Below are positions 42,660 through 50,939 of a stretch of 64,000 nucleotides of DNA, piece after piece; within the stretch, counting starts at the first letter, position 1; each line of letters starts with the position of its first letter. A program made the position numbers and the translations under genes. The notes beneath the pieces are model-generated. The model worked only from the letters and a program-made list of their open reading frames with translations, was not told the origin of the DNA and made no database searches. The stretch is from the NCBI GenBank assembly GCA_041651995.1, contig JBAZID010000009.1:27724-91723 (forward strand), read 5' to 3'. Source of the DNA: Sulfuricella sp. (lineage in GTDB: Bacteria > Pseudomonadota > Gammaproteobacteria > Burkholderiales > Sulfuricellaceae).

Positions 42660-43733
42660 ATGCCTGCTTCGATCAAACAAGGCGATTCGCCTCAACTCAC
42701 TTTGGCGGATTTTGACTTCACCCTGCCCGACGAGCTGATTGCCCAGTTTCCCGCCGAACAACGGCGCCACAGCCGCCTGCTGCATCTGGACGCGCCCAAC
42801 GACGCGCTGCACGACGATTTTTTCCGCCACCTCCCGGCTTACCTCAAAGCAGGCGATCTGCTGGTGTTCAACGACACCCGGGTGATCAAGGCGCGCCTGC
42901 ACGGCAGCAAGGAAAGCGGCGGCAGGATCGAGGTGCTGGTGGAGCGCGTCCTCGACGAGCACCATGTCCTGGCCCACATCCGCGCCAGCCATAGCCCGCA
43001 GCCGGGTTCCGCGCTGCTGCTGGAGGGCTGCCTGGCTGTCAGGGTGCTGGAGAAGGAAGGCGCGCTGTACCGGCTTGAATTTTCTGGCGACGAATCCGTG
43101 CTGGACCTGCTGGAACGCCACGGCAGCCTGCCCCTGCCGCCCTACATCACCCACGCGCCGGACGCAGTGGACGAAACGCGCTACCAGACAGTCTATGCCC
43201 GCGAGCCCGGCGCGGTTGCCGCACCCACCGCCGGGCTGCATTTCGACGCAGAGATGCTGGCCGAGCTTGAAGCCATGGGCGTGCATATCGCCTACGTCAC
43301 GCTGCACGTCGGCGCAGGCACCTTCCAGCCGGTGCGGGTGGACAACATCGCCGAGCACCGGATGCACAGCGAATGCTACCAGGTGCCGCTAGAGACGGTG
43401 GGCGCGATTCTTCGCGCCAGAAGCGAGGGCGGGCGCGTCATGGCGGTCGGCACCACCTCGCTGCGCGCGCTGGAATCCGCAGCCGCGGACGGGGAACTGA
43501 AGGCCGGCTACGGCGAAACCAGCATTTTCATCACGCCCGGCTACCAGTTCCGCGTGGTGGAACGCCTGCTCACCAATTTTCACCTGCCCAAGTCCACGCT
43601 GCTGATGCTGGTGTCCGCCTTCGCCGGCATGGATAATATCCGCCGCGCCTACCAGCATGCGGTGGAACAGCGCTACCGCTTTTTCAGCTATGGCGACGCC
43701 ATGCTGATCGAGAGAAGGCAAGATCTACCATAA
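42660..43733 (+). CDS. queA: S-adenosylmethionine:tRNA ribosyltransferase-isomerase
   Basis: Queuosine biosynthesis enzyme that transfers the ribosyl group of SAM to preQ1-tRNA. Length of 357 residues matches the family. Key motifs are LPDELIAQFPAEQR near the N terminus, VFNDTRVIKARL, EPGAVAAPTAGLHF, TLHVGAGTFQPV and the C-terminal ITPGYQFRVVERLLTNFHLPKSTLLMLVSAF. In most proteobacteria tgt follows directly. Here about 2.75 kb of unrelated genes separate queA from tgt. Confidence 0.97.
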   Translation: MPASIKQGDSPQLTLADFDFTLPDELIAQFPAEQRRHSRLLHLDAPNDALHDDFFRHLPAYLKAGDLLVFNDTRVIKARLHGSKESGGRIEVLVERVLDEHHVLAHIRASHSPQPGSALLLEGCLAVRVLEKEGALYRLEFSGDESVLDLLERHGSLPLPPYITHAPDAVDETRYQTVYAREPGAVAAPTAGLHFDAEMLAELEAMGVHIAYVTLHVGAGTFQPVRVDNIAEHRMHSECYQVPLETVGAILRARSEGGRVMAVGTTSLRALESAAADGELKAGYGETSIFITPGYQFRVVERLLTNFHLPKSTLLMLVSAFAGMDNIRRAYQHAVEQRYRFFSYGDAMLIERRQDLP

Positions 43734-44002
43734 AACCTGTTCTTATCCCACCGCCAGAAATTCAGCCTTGATCTTCGCATCCTGCCCCGATAGTCTTGCA
43801 TCGTTGCGGCCTGAGGCCATAAATGAAATCCCATCCTGACAATCCGGGATGTTCCTCAAGCACCTGATCGCCTTGCAGGAGTACCAGCGGATTGAAGCTA
43901 AAAATGGTTTTCAGCCTGAATAGCGAAAAAACACATCAAAATAAATTGATTATGCGAACAAAAAGTGCATAATCTTAATTCATTTTTTACTTCTAACTTG
44001 CC
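43734..44002. other. Gene-free spacer at the left edge of the defence insertion
   Basis: No gene longer than 25 codons. A short frame at 43848-43922 (MFLKHLIALQEYQRIEAKNG..) looks like the tail of a lost gene. The last ~80 bases are AT-rich (AAAAAACACATCAAAATAAA, then TTATGCGAACAAAAAGTGCA) and may hold the promoter of the rloA-like gene. Base composition differs from the queA side. Confidence 0.5.
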
Positions 44003-45271
44003 ATGCTGCTCGAATTTCGAATCCGCAACTTCCGCTCAATTCGTGACGAAATAGTCATCAGTTTTGTTGCGTCCAAAGATAAAAAGCTGGCCGAAACTCA
44101 TCTCGCATCGACCAGTATCAAGAGCCTGGCTCATGTGGTGCGCAGCGCCGTGGTCTATGGTCCAAACGCCAGCGGCAAGTCCACTCTGCTACAAGCGCTG
44201 GCTTTTATGCGCGGCGTTGTGGCTGAATCTGCGACCACCATGCAATTGGGGCAAACATTTAATGTGCAGCCTTTCCGTCTGGACGCTGAGTGGGCTACAC
44301 AACCCACCGAGTTTGAAGTGAGTTTCATATTTAACGGGGTGCGGCACCAATATGGCTTCAGCCTGACACCAGAGCGGATCGTGGATGAATGGTTGCTGGT
44401 CTATCGTGCCGCCAAGCCGCAGCAGTGGTTCAGCCGTAGCTTTGACGAAGAAACAAAAACCTCGACTTACGAGTTCAGCACGCACCTAACCGGCCCGCGC
44501 AAGCTCTGGCAAGAATCGACTCGCCCCAACGCGCTGTTTCTTTCCACTGCCGCGCAGCTCAACAGCGAACTGTTGGGGCCCGTGTTCCGCTGGTTGGTGG
44601 AACAACCCGTATATTTCGGCGCTGGTTTGACACCGTTACCGGATTTCACCACGGAACTTCTCCAGACCGAGATTGGCAAGCGTGCAGTGCGTGATTTTCT
44701 AACCTCGGCGGACATCAGTATCAGCGATGTGGTGAGCGTACCGCGCCAAGGATTTCAGCAAAAAATAATGTTTGGCCCCGAGGGCGCGCAAGTCACGCGC
44801 GAAGATCGGGAAATGCTCATGCCTCAATTTGTCCACAAGACCGAACGCGGATCTGCCAGTTTTGAGCTGCATGAAGAATCTCAGGGTACGCAGAGGTTGT
44901 ATGCCCTGGCAGCACCCGTACTCGACGTGCTCAAACATGGCCGCCTGCTGATTGTGGATGAGCTGGACAGCAGCCTGCACCCCTTGCTGTTGCGGCAGTT
45001 GGTGCGCATGTTCCACCAGCCGGAACTCAATCCACTGGGTGCGCAACTCCTTTTTACCACCCATGACACCTCGCTGCTCGACCGCACCCTGTTCCGGCGT
45101 GACCAAATCTGGTTCACTGAAAAAGACCGTGATCAAGCAACTCACCTGTATCCGCTAACCGATTTCAGCCCGCGCGAAACTGAAGCCTGGGAACGCGGTT
45201 ACTTGATCGGGCGCTATGGTGCCGTGCCTTTTTTCAATGAATCCACTCCGCCAGCCCAGGCTGCAAGCTGA
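44003..45271 (+). CDS. RloA/AbiLi-like AAA ATPase (phage defence)
   Basis: Protein of 422 residues of the AAA15/SMC-like ATPase group. The N terminus MLLEFRIRNFRSIRDE and Walker A VVYGPNASGKSTLLQ (about 50-65) are typical. A long insertion follows. SQGTQRLYALAAPVLDVLKHGRLLIVDELDSSLHP contains the signature and Walker B with catalytic Glu-Leu-Asp, and LLFTTHDTSLLD the switch His. The next gene encodes the RloB partner; such ATPase plus RloB pairs are AbiL-type abortive-infection systems. The ATPase would sense infection and control the partner (inference). Codon use appears less GC-biased than in neighbouring queA and tgt. Confidence 0.88.
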   Translation: MLLEFRIRNFRSIRDEIVISFVASKDKKLAETHLASTSIKSLAHVVRSAVVYGPNASGKSTLLQALAFMRGVVAESATTMQLGQTFNVQPFRLDAEWATQPTEFEVSFIFNGVRHQYGFSLTPERIVDEWLLVYRAAKPQQWFSRSFDEETKTSTYEFSTHLTGPRKLWQESTRPNALFLSTAAQLNSELLGPVFRWLVEQPVYFGAGLTPLPDFTTELLQTEIGKRAVRDFLTSADISISDVVSVPRQGFQQKIMFGPEGAQVTREDREMLMPQFVHKTERGSASFELHEESQGTQRLYALAAPVLDVLKHGRLLIVDELDSSLHPLLLRQLVRMFHQPELNPLGAQLLFTTHDTSLLDRTLFRRDQIWFTEKDRDQATHLYPLTDFSPRETEAWERGYLIGRYGAVPFFNESTPPAQAAS

Positions 45272-45287
45272 CAGGCAGGCGGGCCGC

Positions 45288-45962
45288 ATGGGAAAAGATA
45301 ACCAGCCAAAAATACGCCAAGCCGAACAACTGGCACGTAAGGAAGGCCGACGTGCTGGCTATGACCGCATCCTCATCGTCAGTGAAGGAAGCAAAACCGA
45401 ACCGCTCTACCTGAATGAAATCCGCGCGGAGTATCGTCTAAGCACGACCAACGTACAGGTGCAACCCAGTCAGTTTGGCACCACGCCTTTGCAGGTGGTG
45501 GAATACGCCGAACATCTGTTCGTGAATGGCGACGATGCCAGGAACATCCAGCCCCGCGCCTTTGAGAAAGTCTATGCCGTTATCGACCGTGACGATCACG
45601 CCACCTATCACAATGCACTAGCCAAAGCCGCCGCGCGGGACCGTAAACTGCGCAGCGAACTGAATCAGGCCGTGCGCTTCGAAGCCATTGCCTCCGTGCC
45701 CTGCTTTGAACTGTGGCTGTTGCTGCATTTTGAAGACGTGCTCGCCCCGCTGCACCGCACCGAGGTCTATCAGCGGCTGAGTCAGTTCCTGCCCGGCTAC
45801 GACAAAGGGCAAGAGGGACACTTTGCCCAAACACGCCAGCACCTGGATGTGGCCACACAGCGCGCCGTGCAATTGGCTGCCCAATCCAACGCATACCACG
45901 GCACTGATCCATATACTGATATACACCACCTGGTAACGCTACTTACCACGCTTAAGCATTAA
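45288..45962 (+). CDS. RloB/AbiLii-like TOPRIM-related effector
   Basis: Protein of 224 residues of the RloB family. YDRILIVSEGSKTEPLYLNEI (about 23-43) holds the acidic residue of a TOPRIM-like first strand, and VYAVIDRDDHATYH (about 94-107) the DxD metal motif. VPCFELWLLLHFED is the family hallmark that follows. RloB proteins accompany the AAA ATPase gene immediately upstream (16-base gap) and are presumed nucleases acting during phage infection. ATG at 45288 excludes an upstream stretch that overlaps the ATPase gene. Confidence 0.88.
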   Translation: MGKDNQPKIRQAEQLARKEGRRAGYDRILIVSEGSKTEPLYLNEIRAEYRLSTTNVQVQPSQFGTTPLQVVEYAEHLFVNGDDARNIQPRAFEKVYAVIDRDDHATYHNALAKAAARDRKLRSELNQAVRFEAIASVPCFELWLLLHFEDVLAPLHRTEVYQRLSQFLPGYDKGQEGHFAQTRQHLDVATQRAVQLAAQSNAYHGTDPYTDIHHLVTLLTTLKH

Positions 45963-45981
45963 TCAGAACAATACCCTACCC

Positions 45982-46488
45982 ATGCAAAAACTTACCGCCC
46001 AAGACCCCGAAGCGCAATTTGCCGGCCTGATTGCCGAGAATATCGCCAAGCTAAAAGCGCTGCTCCCTGAACTGCTCACCGAAGATGCGAGCGGAGTGGA
46101 AATCAATGCGGCCGTGCTGAGCCAACTCGTTGGCAAAGTCGCCACGGACAGCGACGAAAAGTACGCCCTCAACCGCAGCACCGAACACGGCGACTCGGCG
46201 GCATTGATCGAGTTCATGCTGCAAATGATCCTCGACGCAACGCCAAGGGCCCAGTCAAAGGCCCAGAATGGGGCCCAGTCGGAAGCTATCCTGCACGCCC
46301 TTATGGCGGCACCACTCCCGGCCAATGAACTTATCGCTCACCTTGGGCTGCGAAGCAAGACGGGCGCTTTCAAGCGCGCCATGAAGACTCTATTGAACGA
46401 TGGTCTCATCGAATACACTATCCCGGACAAACCCAACAGCCGCCTGCAGAAATACCGCCTGACCGGAAAGGCCCAAAAGGAAATATGA
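45982..46488 (+). pseudogene. Chimeric remnant: type III methylase N terminus joined to a Fic-type C terminus
   Basis: Intact frame of 168 codons whose two halves resemble different families. Residues 1-64 (ENIAKLKALLPELLTED.., then DSDEKYALN) match the very start of type III restriction methylases (Mod), but the methyltransferase domain is absent. Residues 70-168 match the end of Fic-family proteins: GDSAALIEFMLQMILDA, a linker with AQSKAQNGAQSEAIL, and a winged helix (APLPANELIAHLGLRSKTGA, then IEYTIPDKPNSRLQKYRLTG). A deletion probably fused two neighbouring genes. The stop overlaps the tgt start (ATGA), so if translated it is coupled to tgt. A DNA-binding function for the winged helix remains possible. 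Confidence 0.7.
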
Positions 46489-47588
46489 ATTTTCAAATCA
46501 AACAAAGCGACAGCCTGGCCCGTCGCGGCACCCTGACGCTGGCCCACGGCCAGGTGGAAACGCCGGCCTTCATGCCGGTCGGCACCTATGGCACGGTCAA
46601 GGCCATGTCGCCGGCCGAGTTGAAGGACATCGGCGCCCATATCGTGCTCGGCAACACCTTCCACCTGTGGCTGAGGCCGGGGCTGGAAGTGATCGCGGCG
46701 CACGGCGGCCTGCACCGCTTCATGAACTGGGACGGCCCGATTCTGACTGACAGCGGTGGGTTCCAGGTGTTCAGCCTGGGCGAGCTGCGCAAGATCACGG
46801 AGGAAGGCGTCAAGTTCCAGTCGCCGGTGAACGGCGACCGCTGCTTCCTCACCCCGGAGGAATCGATGCGCATCCAGAAGGTGCTGAATTCCGACATCGT
46901 GATGATTTTCGACGAATGCACGCCCTACCCTGCCGATTTCCACACCGCGGCCGAGTCCATGCGCCTCTCGCTGCGCTGGGCGGAGCGCTCGAAAAAAGCT
47001 CACGAGGGCAACCCCAATGCGCTGTTCGGCATCGTCCAGGGCGGCATGCACGAGCCGCTGCGCGATGAATCGCTGCGCGAACTGGTCAACATCGGCTTCG
47101 ACGGCTACGCCATCGGCGGGCTGTCGGTGGGTGAACCCAAGGAAGACATGCTGCGCATCCTCACCCACACCGCGCCGCGCATGCCCGCCAACAAACCGCG
47201 TTATCTGATGGGCGTGGGAACGCCCGAAGATCTCGTGGATGCAGTCTCCCAGGGCATCGACATGTTCGACTGCGTCATGCCCACGCGCAATGCGCGCAAC
47301 GGCTGGCTGTTCACCCGCTTCGGCACGGTCAAGATCAGGAATGCGCAATACCGCCTCGACACTGGCCCGCTGGACGAGCAATGCAGCTGCTACACCTGCC
47401 GCAATTTCACCCGCGCCTACCTGCACCATTTGTACCGCCTGGGCGAGATCCTCGGCGCGCGCCTCAACACCATCCACAACCTGCATTACTACCAGGAACT
47501 GATGCAGGGGATACGCAAAGCCATCGAGGAACAGCGCTTTGACGAATTCGTGCAGGAGTTCAGGCAAGCCCGGACAACTGCGTGCTAG
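46485..47588 (+). CDS. tgt: Queuine/preQ1 tRNA-guanine transglycosylase
   Basis: Exchanges guanine 34 for preQ1 in tRNAs with GUN anticodons. The 367-residue protein has the catalytic Asp motif LTDSGGFQVFSLGEL, FGIVQGGMHEPLRDES, YAIGGLSVGEP and DCVMPTRNARNG. The zinc ligands are in QCSCYTCRNFTRAYLHH. AAGGA lies five bases before the ATG at 46485. Its natural upstream partner queA is separated by the defence insertion; yajC-secDF follow as usual. Confidence 0.97.
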   Translation: MNFQIKQSDSLARRGTLTLAHGQVETPAFMPVGTYGTVKAMSPAELKDIGAHIVLGNTFHLWLRPGLEVIAAHGGLHRFMNWDGPILTDSGGFQVFSLGELRKITEEGVKFQSPVNGDRCFLTPEESMRIQKVLNSDIVMIFDECTPYPADFHTAAESMRLSLRWAERSKKAHEGNPNALFGIVQGGMHEPLRDESLRELVNIGFDGYAIGGLSVGEPKEDMLRILTHTAPRMPANKPRYLMGVGTPEDLVDAVSQGIDMFDCVMPTRNARNGWLFTRFGTVKIRNAQYRLDTGPLDEQCSCYTCRNFTRAYLHHLYRLGEILGARLNTIHNLHYYQELMQGIRKAIEEQRFDEFVQEFRQARTTAC

Positions 47589-47591
47589 AAT
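47583..47591 (+). promoter_or_regulatory. Possible extended -10 promoter for yajC-secDF
   Basis: TGCTAGAAT, overlapping the tgt stop codon, is identical to the element at 34610-34618. It lies 41 bases before the yajC start. Confidence 0.45.
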
Positions 47592-47631
47592 TGCGCCTAA
47601 TTTTGTTTTCAATAATGAATGGAGATTGACC

Positions 47632-47955
47632 GTGTTCATCAGCAACGCCTTCGCCGCCGCACCCGCCCAGGACCCGACCGGTGGCATGATGCAATTCATA
47701 CCGCTCATCGTGATTTTCGTGCTGTTCTATTTCATGCTGATCCGCCCGCAGATGAAGCGCGCCAAGGAACAGAAAAACATGATCGACGCGCTGCAAAAGG
47801 GTGATGAAGTCATCACCGGAGGCGGACAGCTGGGCAAGGTCGTCAAGGTGGGCGAGAACTATGTCAGCGTTGAAATCGCCGAAAATGTAGTGGTAAACAT
47901 ACAGAAAGCAGCCATCACCTCCCTCCTGCCCAAGGGCACGATCAAAAGCATTTAA
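47632..47955 (+). CDS. yajC: Preprotein translocase subunit YajC
   Basis: Inner-membrane protein of 107 residues that associates with SecDF. One transmembrane helix (MMQFIPLIVIFVLFYFMLIRPQ, about 18-40) ends with the conserved RPQMKRAKE, followed by GDEVITGGGQLGKVVKV. The start is GTG at 47632 with GGAG upstream. Canonical position between tgt and secD. Confidence 0.95.
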   Translation: MFISNAFAAAPAQDPTGGMMQFIPLIVIFVLFYFMLIRPQMKRAKEQKNMIDALQKGDEVITGGGQLGKVVKVGENYVSVEIAENVVVNIQKAAITSLLPKGTIKSI

Positions 47956-47956
47956 G

Positions 47957-48032
47957 CGTGAGGGGTGAGGCGTGAGGGGTGAGAAAAACCACCCCCTCTC
48001 CCGCCTCACCCCTAACCCCTTACCCCTCACGG
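47957..48032. repeat. GTGAGGG heptamer-type inverted repeat between yajC and secD
   Basis: CGTGAGGGGTGAGGCGTGAG at 47957-47976 continues for one more unit and is mirrored by CCGCCTCACCCCTAACCCCT plus TACCCCTCACGG ending at 48032. It uses the same heptamer as the repeat before lpxH, so it is one family. Confidence 0.85.
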
Positions 48033-48042
48033 AATTCGATCC

Positions 48043-49860
48043 ATGAACCGCTACCCCCTGTGGAAAAACATCCTCGTTGCAGTCACGCTGCTGCTGGGTC
48101 TGCTCTACACCTTGCCCAACTTTTTCGGTGAAATGCCGGCTGTCCAGATCTCGTCAGCCCGTTCCACGGTCAAAGTGGATACCTCCACGCTAAAAAAAGT
48201 GGAAGAGGCCTTGAGCCAGAACCAGATTGTGTCCCAGGGAACCACGCTGGACGCGGCCAGCATCAAGGTTCGCTTTGCAGACACGGACACCCAGCTGAAA
48301 GCCAAGGATTTGCTGCAAAACAGCCTGGGCAACAATTATGTGATCGCGCTCAATCTCATTTCCAGCTCTCCGGGCTGGCTCAGCAGCCTGGGCGCGCTAC
48401 CCATGTACCTGGGCCTGGATCTGCGCGGCGGCGTGCATTTCCTGCTTGAAGTGGACATGAAAGCAGCCCTGGTCAAGACCATGGAGCGCTATACCGGCGA
48501 CATCCGCAGCGCCCTGCGCGAGAAAAAGATTGCCTATGCCGGCATCAGCCGTCAGCCCGACCAGACCATCCAGGTCAAGTTCCGCGATGCCGAAACGCGT
48601 GGCAAGGCTGCCAACGAACTGCTCAAAAACATGCCCGACCTGATTTTGAAGGAAACAGAAGAAGGCGGCGAATTCAGGATCATCGCCAATTTGAACCCGC
48701 AGGCGCAAAAACGCAGCCAGGAATTCGCCCTGCAACAGAACATCACCACCCTGCGCAACCGCGTCAACGAACTCGGCGTGGCAGAACCCATTATCCAGCA
48801 GCAAGGCGCGGACCGCATCGTGGTACAGCTGCCCGGCGTGCAGGATACCGCCAAGGCCAAGGAAATCCTCGGCCGTACCGCCACCCTGGAAATCCGCATG
48901 GTGGACGAGGAACACGACGTCAACGCCGCGCTCCAGGGCCAGGTCCCCTTTGGCACCGAGCTTTATACCGAACGCAAGGGCTCGCCCATGCTGGTCAGGA
49001 AGCAGGTCGTGCTGACCGGCGAATACATCAGCGATGCCTCGCCCGGCTTCGACAACCAGACCAGCGAGCCGGTGGTGCATATTTCCCTCGACGGCCGCGG
49101 CGCGCGCATCTTCCGCGACACCACGCGCGAAAACGTGGGCAAGCGCATGGCCATCCTGCTGATCGAAAAAGGCCAGGCGGAAGTCATTACCGCCCCGGTG
49201 ATCCGCGAGGAAATCGGCGGAGGCCGGGTGCAGATCAGCGGCGCCATGACAGCCCAGGAAGCCAACGATGTCTCCTTGCTGCTGCGTGCCGGCGCGCTGG
49301 CGGCCCCGATGGAAATCATCGAGGAACGCACCGTCGGACCCAGCATGGGCGCGGAGAATATTTCCAAGGGCTTCAACTCGAACATCTATGGCTTCATCGC
49401 CATCGCCGTGTTCATGATCATTTACTACCGCTTCTTCGGCACGATTTCCACCCTCGCGCTGAGCGCCAACCTGCTGTTCCTGGTGGCCTTGCTGTCGCTG
49501 CTGCAAGCCACGCTGACCCTGCCCGGCATGGCGGCAATCGCGCTCACCATCGGCATGGCGATCGACGCCAACGTGCTGATCAACGAACGGATCCGCGAGG
49601 AGCTGCGCAACGGCACCTCGCCGCAAGCGGCTATCCATGCCGGTTACGAGCGTGCCTTCGACACCATTCTGGACTCCAACATCACCACCTTCATTGCCGG
49701 CGTGGCGCTATTCTGGCTCGGCTCCGGCCCGGTGCGGGGTTTCGCGGTGGTATTGTGCCTCGGCATCCTGACCTCGATTTTCAGCGCGGTGGTGGTATCA
49801 CGCAGCCTGGTCAACCTGAGCTATGGCCGCAAAGTCAGGCTGGATAAAGTTTCGATTTGA
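48043..49860 (+). CDS. secD: Protein translocase subunit SecD
   Basis: Inner-membrane protein of 605 residues with six predicted helices. An N-terminal helix (NILVAVTLLLGLLYTLPNFF) precedes the large periplasmic P1 region with LGLDLRGGVHFLLEVDM. The C-terminal helices contain LTIGMAIDANVLINERIREELR, the conserved SecD motif with the functional Asp. It uses the proton gradient to pull proteins through SecYEG on the periplasmic side. Confidence 0.97.
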   Translation: MNRYPLWKNILVAVTLLLGLLYTLPNFFGEMPAVQISSARSTVKVDTSTLKKVEEALSQNQIVSQGTTLDAASIKVRFADTDTQLKAKDLLQNSLGNNYVIALNLISSSPGWLSSLGALPMYLGLDLRGGVHFLLEVDMKAALVKTMERYTGDIRSALREKKIAYAGISRQPDQTIQVKFRDAETRGKAANELLKNMPDLILKETEEGGEFRIIANLNPQAQKRSQEFALQQNITTLRNRVNELGVAEPIIQQQGADRIVVQLPGVQDTAKAKEILGRTATLEIRMVDEEHDVNAALQGQVPFGTELYTERKGSPMLVRKQVVLTGEYISDASPGFDNQTSEPVVHISLDGRGARIFRDTTRENVGKRMAILLIEKGQAEVITAPVIREEIGGGRVQISGAMTAQEANDVSLLLRAGALAAPMEIIEERTVGPSMGAENISKGFNSNIYGFIAIAVFMIIYYRFFGTISTLALSANLLFLVALLSLLQATLTLPGMAAIALTIGMAIDANVLINERIREELRNGTSPQAAIHAGYERAFDTILDSNITTFIAGVALFWLGSGPVRGFAVVLCLGILTSIFSAVVVSRSLVNLSYGRKVRLDKVSI

Positions 49861-49872
49861 TTATTGCTAAAT

Positions 49873-49952
49873 GTAGGGTGGGTTAGCGAAGCGTAACCCA
49901 CCAGGTGGCAGCATGATGGCGGGTTACGCGGCTACGCCGCTAACCCACCCTG
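49873..49952. repeat. GTAGGGTGGGTTAGCG palindromic repeat between secD and secF
   Basis: TAGGGTGGGTTAGCGAAGCG at 49873 is mirrored by CGCTAACCCACCCTG near 49938-49952, with an inner GCGTAACCCACC / GGGTTACGC pair. It fills most of the 126-base gap. Confidence 0.85.
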
Positions 49953-49986
49953 CGATTCTGTGGCTAAGCCGTTTTAAGGAAAAAAT

Positions 49987-50928
49987 ATGCTGGAACTTTT
50001 CAACATCAAGCGCGACATCCCGTTCATGAGCTATGCCCGGGTCACCACGCTGATCTCCCTGGTGACCTTCATCCTGGCGGTGGCCGCGCTCGGCTTCAAG
50101 GGCCTCAATCTGGGCGTGGACTTTACCGGCGGCACGGTGATGGAAATCACCTACCCGCAACCGGCGGAAGTGCCGAAAATCCGCGACACGCTGGAGAAAA
50201 TGGGTCTGAAAGACGCCGCCGTGCAAACCTTCGGCACCTCGCACGATGTCCTGATCCGCCTGCCGGCCAAACCCGAACTCAGCAGCGCCAAGCTGTCCGA
50301 GCAGGTATTTCAGGCACTGGCCGCATCAGACGCCAGCGTCAAGTTGCAACGCGTCGAGTTTGTCGGCCCGCAGGTAGGCCAGGAACTGTATGAAAACGGC
50401 GCCCTGGCCCTGCTGGTGGTGTGTTTCGGTATCATGGCCTACCTTGCCGTGCGCTTCGAGTGGCGCTTCGCCGTGGCTGCCATCATCGCCAACATGCACG
50501 ACATCGTGATCATTCTGGGCTTTTTCGCCTTTTTCCAGTGGGACTTTTCCCTGACCGTGCTGGCCGCGGTACTGGCAATTCTGGGCTACTCGGTGAACGA
50601 ATCGGTGGTGGTATTCGACCGGATCCGCGAAAACTTCCGCAAGATGCGCAAGGCCAGCGTGCCCGAAGTCATCGACAACGCCATCACCCGCACCATGTCG
50701 CGCACCATCATCACCCACTTCAGCACCCAGCTGATGGTACTGGCCATGCTGTTCTTCGGTGGCGAGGCCCTGCACTATTTTGCCCTGGCACTAACCATCG
50801 GCATCCTGTTCGGCATTTACTCCTCGGTCCTGGTTGCCAGCCCGATCGTGCTGTGGCTGGGGGTTTCGCGCGAGCAGTTCCTCAAGCCGGAGAAAAAGGA
50901 AGGCGAAGAGGCCGAAGTCCTGCCTTAA
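49987..50928 (+). CDS. secF: Protein translocase subunit SecF
   Basis: Inner-membrane partner of SecD, 313 residues, six helices. FKGLNLGVDFTGGTVMEI is the periplasmic signature after helix 1; LAILGYSVNESVVVFDRIRENFRK is the conserved helix-4 motif. AAGGA is present before the ATG. Normally it abuts secD; here an 80-base repeat lies between. Confidence 0.97.
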   Translation: MLELFNIKRDIPFMSYARVTTLISLVTFILAVAALGFKGLNLGVDFTGGTVMEITYPQPAEVPKIRDTLEKMGLKDAAVQTFGTSHDVLIRLPAKPELSSAKLSEQVFQALAASDASVKLQRVEFVGPQVGQELYENGALALLVVCFGIMAYLAVRFEWRFAVAAIIANMHDIVIILGFFAFFQWDFSLTVLAAVLAILGYSVNESVVVFDRIRENFRKMRKASVPEVIDNAITRTMSRTIITHFSTQLMVLAMLFFGGEALHYFALALTIGILFGIYSSVLVASPIVLWLGVSREQFLKPEKKEGEEAEVLP

Positions 50929-50939
50929 GAACTTAACCC

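Noticed and set aside
43848..43922. 25-codon frame starting MFLKHLIALQ
   Set aside because: Too short, no ribosome site and no recognisable family; mentioned only as a possible gene tail in the spacer.
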